A DNA stretch of 64,000 nt. It comes from JAAYZX01 sp040770645 (GTDB taxonomy: Bacteria > Actinomycetota > Thermoleophilia > RBG-16-64-13). Under the pieces are notes generated by a model that saw nothing but the letters and a program-made list of their open reading frames with translations, made no database searches and was not told the origin of the DNA. The stretch lies in NCBI GenBank assembly GCA_040770645.1, contig JAXGIS010000006.1, positions 52,176-116,175 on the forward strand, written 5' to 3'. Shown here piece after piece: positions 57,873-64,000 of the stretch (its first letter is position 1; each line of letters begins with the position of its first letter). Both the position numbers and the translations under genes were made by a program.

Positions 57873-58876
57873 CTGTCCAGCCTCCACAACCCGGCATCCC
57901 GTGCAGCCGCCACCGCCCCCCGGTACTCCTCAGATGTGATTCGTCGACACAGATTTGGGTCACACTTCTCCATATTCTCCGCCGAAAGGGCGGCGGGCAG
58001 CAAGACCGCGCCGGCCGGATGGTACTGAGCCATGATGTTCACGTACGTGTCCGGGGACACCTGGCGCGCCAGGAAGCTCATCACATCAGCCGTGCCTGCG
58101 AGCCCGCCCGGCAACACCAGATGCCGCACCAAGAGCCCCCGCACCGCCACTCCGCTCCCGTCAATCACCAGATCGCCCACCTGACGATGCATCTCCAGTA
58201 TGGCCGCACGGTTGCGCATCACGTAGTCCGGTACACCCGAGCACCCGGCTGCCACGACCTCGTTCGCATATTTGGCATCGGGCATGTAGATGTCGACCAC
58301 CCCGTCGAGCAATTGGAGTGTCTTCACCGCATCATAGCCACCGGTGTTGTACACCAAGGGCAGCGTCAAGCCGCGTTGGGCGGCGATCTCCACAGCCTCG
58401 AGCACTTGCGGCACCACATGGCTGGGAGACACCAGGTTGATGTTGTGGCACCCCCTCTGCTGGAGACGCAGCATCATGGTCGCCAACTCCTCGGCCGTTA
58501 CTTCATCCCCTTCACCACCATGACTGATCTCCCAGTTTTGGCAGAAGACACAGGCCAGGTTGCAGTAGGAGAAGAAGATGGTGCCCGAACCGCCTTGACC
58601 CACCAAAGGCGCTTCTTCACCGAAGTGAGGTCCGTAACTGGCCACGCGCGCAAGTCGTCCTGTGCGGCAGAAACCGAGACCGCCTCTGAGGCCATGACGA
58701 TCCCGGCCATCATCCACAGGCGGCTTCCCAGATCGATCCACACCGCACTCTCGAGGACACGCGCGGCAGGCCCGCAGACCGGCCACCGCCTCCACCACTC
58801 GCCGCCGCAACTCGCCCGATCGGCTTAACGCCACATAGGAGCCGCAGGACCGATCATTGAACGTCTCAGCACTCAC
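57869..58876 (-). CDS. Radical SAM protein of PflX/COG1313 type
   Basis: 335 residues. SAM-cluster motif FSYCNLACVFCQNWEISH (C-x3-C-x2-C). An N-terminal Cys set (CRACPRECGVDRSGK) and the partner Cys in GFCRTGRLA resemble the PflX/AmrS branch of glycyl-radical activases. HNINLVSPSHVVPQVLEAVE and GVVDIYMPDAKY are conserved blocks. Reaction unknown. GTG start overlaps the phosphotransferase gene by 11 bases. This is the second radical SAM enzyme of this branch in the window; it has no MEMO/AMMECR1 partner beside it. Confidence 0.88.
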   Translation of the reverse strand: MSAETFNDRSCGSYVALSRSGELRRRVVEAVAGLRACRACPRECGVDRSGKPPVDDGRDRHGLRGGLGFCRTGRLARVASYGPHFGEEAPLVGQGGSGTIFFSYCNLACVFCQNWEISHGGEGDEVTAEELATMMLRLQQRGCHNINLVSPSHVVPQVLEAVEIAAQRGLTLPLVYNTGGYDAVKTLQLLDGVVDIYMPDAKYANEVVAAGCSGVPDYVMRNRAAILEMHRQVGDLVIDGSGVAVRGLLVRHLVLPGGLAGTADVMSFLARQVSPDTYVNIMAQYHPAGAVLLPAALSAENMEKCDPNLCRRITSEEYRGAVAAARDAGLWRLDR

Positions 58877-60534
58877 CGTCGTTTGCCGGTCCCGGCAGTC
58901 GTAGCCCCTCCACGGCCTCGTACACGCACTGCTCCACCGGTTGGGAGCAGTCGATGGTCACCCGGCGCATGAGTTCGTCAGCCGCCACCGGCTCGAATGA
59001 ATCCACGCTGCGCAGCAAACAACTCCCAGCGACCGTCAGATGCTTCGCCGCCTCAGCCACCCGCGCTTCAGCCGCCGCTGCACGACTTCCCTGCGCACAC
59101 GCACTCCACAAAGTAGACATCGCCGGCGGCCCCATGTCCGTGTCCCACGGCCGCGCCACCGCCCTCCCTTGCGGCCGCCACCGCGCGCTCCCGGTGGCGC
59201 CTACGGCTCCACGAAGCATCCACTATCACGGACCGTCCCGCCTGCAGCAGCCGTGTAGCCTCTGCCAAAGCCGCTTTGTACGTGCGCTCGGTCATCTCCG
59301 ATGAATAAAGGCCGGCACCGAACGCGTCGTGGTGGCGTTCGTCCTCGGGAACGCCGGCCAACCGCTTCCTCACTACATCTGTGCGGATGACCTCGGCCTG
59401 CAGCGGTCCAGCCATGGCTGCGGCCAGGGTGCTCTTGCCCGTACCCATGAGCCCACCCACCATCACCAAGCTGGGTCGCTCAAAACGCGCCGCGTATCGG
59501 AAGGCAAGTTCGAAGTACTTGCGGGCAACAAGCGCAGCCTCGTCCCGGTCGGCTTGCGAAATACCGGCATCGTCCAAGCGAAAGCTGATGACTTTGCCGC
59601 GAACGTACGCACGGTAGCAGGCGAAGAAGTTGAGCAGCTCCCTGACTTCGGAGTCGCCCGACGCGGCCACGTACGCATCAACGAAGTGCTCGGCCAATTC
59701 AGAGTAACCGTTGAAGTCGAGGTCCATGTAGAGAAACGCCACCTCGCAGGCCACATCCGAGTACCGAAAACGCCGATTGAATTCGATACAGTCGAAGATG
59801 GTGATGCCGTCATCCCCGCCGGCCAGGCAGACATGCTCCAGATGTAGGTCACCGTGGCAGTCCCGCACGCGTCCTCGGTGAACGCGATCCTCCAACAACC
59901 CCAAATGCCGAGTGAAGAAAGTGGCATCGTACAAACGTATGAAGCGAAACATGGGTCTGGGGATAGTGACACCCGCATACCGCTCTGTCTGTTCGAAGTT
60001 CTCCGTGTTGTTGTGGCGAATGGAGTCCACGCCCCCTATGCGGTTTATCTCCCCGCCCGTATCGGCATCGGCGTGGAAACGAGCCACTTTGCGGGCGATG
60101 GCCTCCATAGTATCGAGCCCCACAGCCCCCACAGACAGCAGATGCTTGAGCATGCGCTCCTCAGGAAGACGTCGCATAATCAGCACCCACTCGATGACCG
60201 TGTCTCTGTTGCCGCCACCCGAATCGTGCGTGACGGCATCGCCCCACTTCAATGCCCCACTCCCGGTCTCAACCAGCGGGCGCACACACAAATAGGTGTC
60301 CGCGGCCAATCGCCTGTTGAGGCGCAGCTCCTCCAGGCAATAGTGCCTCCGTTTTTCCAACGTGGTGAAATCAAGGAATCCGAAATCGACTGGTTTCTTG
60401 ACCTTGTAAACGAGGTCTCCCACCAAGAAAATGTACGAGATGTGCGTTTGGATCAGTTCGGGCGCCGCCGAGGACTCAGGGTGAAAGCCCGGATCCATCA
60501 TGACAGCCATTACACGCGGATCGGTGCCGCTCAC
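58866..60534 (-). CDS. Aminoglycoside phosphotransferase-like/AAA kinase fusion, frameshifted
   Basis: About 556 residues. N-terminal half resembles APH/choline kinases: LVYKVKKPVDFGFLDFTTLE, HGDLHLEHVCL and FDCIEFNRRFRYSDVACE. C-terminal half is a P-loop kinase with Walker A GGLMGTGKSTLAAAM and DASWSRRRHRERAV, like gluconate/zeta-toxin type kinases. The frame changes near 59085 (VECVCAQGSRAAAAEARV continues). This bifunctional architecture is widespread and poorly characterised. GTG at 60534 overlaps the stop of a 34-codon ORF. Confidence 0.85.
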
Positions 60535-60635
60535 AGGCGCGCCCCTTCGGAGATGAGGAGCACAGCGGCATCCACCGACCCGCGCCGCGCCAAGTAACCG
60601 TGGAAGTGTGAGGCATAGCGGAGCACTTCGCACAT
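60531..60635 (-). CDS. Candidate small protein (34 residues)
   Basis: MCEVLRYASHFHGYL..., ending in AVLLISEGARL. Its ATG overlaps the permease stop (TGATG), and its TGA overlaps the GTG of the downstream kinase (GTGA). Tight coupling on both sides argues that ribosomes pass through it. It could also be merely a translational bridge, or a remnant. Amphipathic, no recognised family. Confidence 0.4.
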   Translation of the reverse strand: MCEVLRYASHFHGYLARRGSVDAAVLLISEGARL

Positions 60636-61866
60636 CACCGCCCGGCACGCAGTTCGGAGACCACTCGTTTGAGATTCAGCCGCTTGGTGGCCAACAGTGT
60701 GTCCGAGCGAACCAAGCGCGCCGCGAACAGGATCAGCAGATATGCGCCCGCCGCCAGTAGCACTAGGCCTAAGGCCAACTGCCATACAGGAACGTCGGTC
60801 GCAGCCAGGCGCGTGGGCATGGTCACGGTGGAAGTGCGCGGGAAGAGACTGAGGAACACAGCCAAGTCACCGTTGGGGTCGCGACTAATATTTGAACTCA
60901 TGAGCATGGGGATGATCAACGGGGCGATAGCCACGAACACGAACTGATTCCCCTCTCGGGTCCCGGGAGCCAGGCCTCCCAACGCACCGAGTAGCGCTGC
61001 AAACAGCAGGTAGCCAACTACGAAGAACGCTAGGCTCCACGCCACGAAACTGGGTGGCAGAGAGCGTTCGAAGCCCATCTCCGCCAAACGTGGCCCCGCC
61101 CGATTGAGCACGGCCAAGCCGCCCCCCAACCAAATGGTCATCTGGACAAGCCCAACGGCCGCCAGTCCCAGGATCTTGCCGCTCATCAACTCACGAGGTT
61201 TGACACTCAAGAGCAACATCTCCACTGTGCGGTTCTCTTTCTCGCGAACCATGCTCTGTAACATATAGCTACTGCTCATGATGATCACAAAGTAGAAAAT
61301 CATGAGGACCGCATAAGGCACCAAGAACGCCCACTGGTTGTCCGTCGCCCCGGCGTCGGCACCTGACATGGACTCCTGCGTGGTGTGGGCCAGGGGTGCG
61401 AACAGGAGCTGGCCCTGCCGGCGTCGCCCAACAACTTGTAGTTCAAGACGTACTCCAGTACCGGCGGAAAGCCAAACGAATCGACCGGGCGAAACTTCTC
61501 CGCCGTGATGGTCACGGCGCCGCCGCTCAGGTAGTCGGAAGGGATCACAGCGAAACGAGACACCGCGCCGCGGATGACGGCCTCCCGAGCGGCCTCCTCG
61601 TCCGCATAGGCCACCACCGCCCCGCTACCCACCTCCGCGGGCAGCCTCTCGATGATCCCCGAATGGTCAACGTACCCCAATGGGGCCTGAGTGCCGGCTT
61701 GAGGAATCAGCTGATCGGCTTCGGCCGCTGCATGCCACCCTAAGAACTGCGCCCCCAGTGTCAAACCAAGTACGAGGGCTGGGAAAAGGATAGTGGTCAG
61801 CCAGAACGACCGCTTGTTCACGGTGGAGAGAAACTCGTTCTTGAGCACCAGCCAGATACGTCTCAT
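60635..61866 (-). CDS. ABC-2 type exporter permease (NatB-like), frameshifted
   Basis: About 411 residues. N-terminal helix SFWLTTILFPALVLGLTLG, a large extracytoplasmic loop, then five or more helices (AVLMIFYFVIIMSSSYML, VGLVQMTIWLGGGLAVL, IAPLIIPMLMS). REKENRTVEMLLLSVKPRE is the hallmark between helices of this ABC-2 family. One indel near 61415. ATG at 61866. Same fold as the next gene; the pair probably forms a heterodimer. Confidence 0.85.
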
Positions 61867-61875
61867 CTACCTACC

Positions 61876-63097
61876 TCACGCCTCCCGCGAGCGGACGGCC
61901 TCCACCAAGCCGCCCAGCTTCATGTGCTGCCCGTAGCGCAGCATTCCTCGCCGGAAGACGCGCGGTGCCACCATCAGCATGCCGAGAGCAGCTCCCGCAA
62001 CGAGTAACCATGCCACCACGATTTGCCACCAGGGAATAACGGTGGCGCCCCAACGTAGGGCGATAGTGGTAAGTGAAGTCAGCGGAAACAGACTGAGCAC
62101 CACCAATACCGGGCTATCAGGTGACCCGATAACCAATCCCAAAAAGAAGAAGGGCAGCCAGAAAGTGAACTGGAGGAAACCCGAGATCTGCTGTCCTTGA
62201 CGCAGGTCAGTGACCGCGGCTCCTACGGTAGTGATGATACCCGCCTCTAGAACGAATGAGGGTAGGAAGAACAGCAAGGATATGCCCACGAAGTCCCACG
62301 GTACCCTCACTGCTCTGAGAGCCGGTACCGACTGGGCCGCCACCGCCAAGGCCACGGCTCCCACCAAAAGCCATACCAGCACCTGTGTCAACGACACCGC
62401 GATCAGACCCACCGCTTTGCCGACCACCAACTGCTCGGCCGAGAGCGAAGTGGTCATAATCTCCATGGTGCGGTTCTCCTTCTCTTCGGTGACTGCCTGC
62501 AACAGATAGCCTGCCGAAGCCATCACGGCTATGACCAGAAACAGCGCCACCGCAACGGGGAACAGCAACCGCAGCATGCCGCTCTCGCCTGTTTCCATTC
62601 GGCCTGTTGTGGTCTGGAATACCAGCCCCCGGACCTTTCAATACCCGGTCCTGCACCTCCGGCGACGCGCCGGCCACGAGTTGGGGCCGGATCAAATTGG
62701 CAAATGCGCTCTGCACACGATCCGAAGGCGCTCGTGTGGCGTACAGCAGCACAACCTCTCCTCCCTGCAGGTAGTCGGGCGGCAAGATGAACGCCGCCTG
62801 CACGTCGCCCGCTTCCAGCGCCGCCTCAACTGCAGGTCTGTTGGGATACGGCCTAAAGACCGGCCCTCCCACCGAGGGGATTGTCTGGTCGACCGGCGGT
62901 GCGGGGACCGATGCCAGGACGCCACTTTGGTCCACGTATCCGACGGGGCCCTCGACGCCTGTTCGCATGGCGAGCACAGACACCACGCCCACCATGGCCA
63001 CGATCAGAAGGGGCACTCCCAGCGTGGCGAGCACAAAAGAACGGCGCCTTACGGCCTTCAGGTACTCATACCGGGCAACCAGCCACAATTTCTGCAT
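61876..63097 (-). CDS. ABC-2 type exporter permease (NatB-like), second subunit, frameshifted
   Basis: About 408 residues. Starts MQKLWLVARYEYLKAVRRRS with GAAGGG upstream. Helix RRSFVLATLGVPLLIVAMVG, extracytoplasmic part with YLQGGEVVLLYATRAPSD, then after a frame change near 62618 LLFPVAVALFLVIAVMAS, EEKENRTMEIMTTSLSAEQ and further helices. Ten bases upstream of the first permease. Substrate unknown; related systems export sodium or amphiphilic compounds. Confidence 0.85.
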
Positions 63098-63185
63098 CAC
63101 AGTGCCCTTCAGTCGCAGGCAGTGCGTACCCGCGATGCACCTGCCGCCCTCATCGCCGCACCAAGCGCAATCGGGAGACGGCGGC

Positions 63186-64000
63186 TCACGAGCGAAACCT
63201 CAGACGATCCGATTCGAACCGCTGGATCAACGACCGGTCCAAGTCGGACGTGTCCTCGTCTCCCTCCCCAACCGGCGCCTCGTCCCCCACATCCGTATGG
63301 GTGTCCACCTTTTCGGCCTCTTCCGATCCTATGAAGGCGGCGAGTTCGGAGGACGGCTGCCCCGTCTCCGAACGAACGGGGGCAGGTTTCCCTTCCGGCT
63401 CGGCCAAACCGCGCAACTGGGCTACTGCGCTGTCATCGATGTAGTCGCCCCCCTCTGTGACCACTTTGATGAAGATGTCGTCCAGCGATGGCTCGGCTAT
63501 CTCGAACCTCTCGATGCGCACACCCTCGCGCACAGCCAATGCCTGCAGCACTTCCTGCGCGCTGGCGCCGCCAGACAGCGACATGCGCCACTCGTTGTCC
63601 TGCCGGCGCACCTCGAGCACTCCCGGCAGATCATCGAAGTCACCCTGGCCCGTCACCGTGATGGCATTCCCGGCGAAACTACGCCGAACGCCGTCAACGT
63701 CACCGTAAAGGACGGTCCGGCCTTTGTTGATCAAAGCGATGCGACTGCACAGCGCTTCCACCTGGTACATCTGGTGGGTCGACATGATCACGGTACAACC
63801 CGCATACCGCTGCTCCTCGATTATGTCTTTCACCAGACGGGTATTTACGGGATCGAGGCCGGCGAAAGGTTCATCGACCACCAGAACATCCGGTCCATGC
63901 AGCACCGCAGCAATGATCTGGGCCTTCTGCTGCATACCCTTGCTCAACTCTTGGACCTTCTTGCTTTTGTGCTGCAGCAGATCCATTCGCTGCAACCATC
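63186..64000 (-). CDS. ABC transporter ATP-binding protein, N-terminal part outside window
   Basis: About 271 residues are visible; the Walker A region lies beyond the window edge. Present: signature QELSKGMQQKAQII, Walker B VLVVDEPFAGLDP, H-loop MSTHQMYQVEAL, and DUF4162-like IAEPSLDDIFIKVV typical of NatA-type drug/Na+ exporters. A Ser/Glu/Asp-rich tail of about 85 residues follows. The gene leads into the two permeases (86-base gap). Confidence 0.9.
   Translation of the reverse strand, partial: WLQRMDLLQHKSKKVQELSKGMQQKAQIIAAVLHGPDVLVVDEPFAGLDPVNTRLVKDIIEEQRYAGCTVIMSTHQMYQVEALCSRIALINKGRTVLYGDVDGVRRSFAGNAITVTGQGDFDDLPGVLEVRRQDNEWRMSLSGGASAQEVLQALAVREGVRIERFEIAEPSLDDIFIKVVTEGGDYIDDSAVAQLRGLAEPEGKPAPVRSETGQPSSELAAFIGSEEAEKVDTHTDVGDEAPVGEGDEDTSDLDRSLIQRFESDRLRFRS

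Noticed and set aside
1..64000. Programmed ribosomal frameshifting as the cause of the frame changes
   Set aside because: There are too many sites, in genes not known for it, at ordinary short runs, without slippery heptamers or downstream structures.
1..64000. CRISPR arrays, insertion sequences, prophage and rRNA genes
   Set aside because: No direct-repeat arrays, transposase motifs, integrase motifs or rRNA-like stretches were recognised.

Overview
The window looks like a chromosomal piece of an uncultured, high-G+C (about 60% by eye), probably anaerobic member of the Actinomycetota. The strongest evidence is a protein-phosphorylation and cell-wall cluster (FHA, FHA, PP2C phosphatase, FtsW/RodA, class B PBP, PASTA kinase) in the order typical of that phylum. 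Thr-rich lipoprotein spacers and a DUF4446 protein agree. The anaerobic character is inferred from a molybdenum aldehyde oxidoreductase cluster resembling that of Desulfovibrio, several radical SAM enzymes and a NuoF-like/GltD-like oxidoreductase. No insertion sequence, phage, CRISPR array or rRNA was seen.

Layout. 1-4.4 kb (+): Lon protease (5' end outside the window), archease and the RNA ligase RtcB. 4.4-9.2 kb (-): two hypothetical proteins, then a coupled operon of a 66-residue protein, a PHP phosphoesterase, an AmmeMemoRadiSam radical SAM enzyme and a MEMO/LigB-AMMECR1 fusion. 9.2-20.0 kb: three Ser/Thr kinases around the FHA-FHA-PP2C-FtsW-PBP-PknB set. 20.2-27.6 kb: tRNA-Leu, a CARDB-like membrane protein, DUF4446, prephenate dehydratase, SerS, an NAD salvage pair (nicotinamidase and nicotinate phosphoribosyltransferase), a PaaI-type thioesterase and tRNA-Ser. 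27.6-34.5 kb (-): aldehyde oxidoreductase, an FAD/Fe-S electron carrier, a small redox protein and a radical SAM protein. 34.7-41.2 kb: lipoprotein, Ca2+ P-type ATPase, the NuoF/GltD-like fusion and a small membrane protein. 41.3-45.2 kb (+): SPFH protein, ribbon-helix-helix regulator, lipoprotein hydrolase and a DUF711-like protein. 45.4-52.1 kb: GlgX, GalE with a MarR regulator, and a three-gene nucleotide-sugar operon. 52.3-57.1 kb: a polymer-like membrane protein, a surface lipoprotein with a Lon-type protease domain, and a CapA-like protein with S-layer-homology repeats. 57.1-64 kb (-): AlbA-type regulator, PflX-type radical SAM, a phosphotransferase/kinase fusion, a 34-codon ORF, two ABC-2 permeases and the ATPase of an ABC exporter (cut by the window end).

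Sequence quality. At least 30 apparent single-base indels split otherwise well-conserved genes, mostly by loss of one base in a short homopolymer, while other genes of 0.8-2.7 kb read cleanly. The most economical explanation is residual sequencing or assembly error, so these genes are annotated across the frame changes. Three defects do not fit that explanation as easily: an in-frame gap in RtcB that removes an expected metal-binding His, an in-frame amber codon in CapA, and a tRNA-Ser that lacks about three bases of its 5' acceptor strand.
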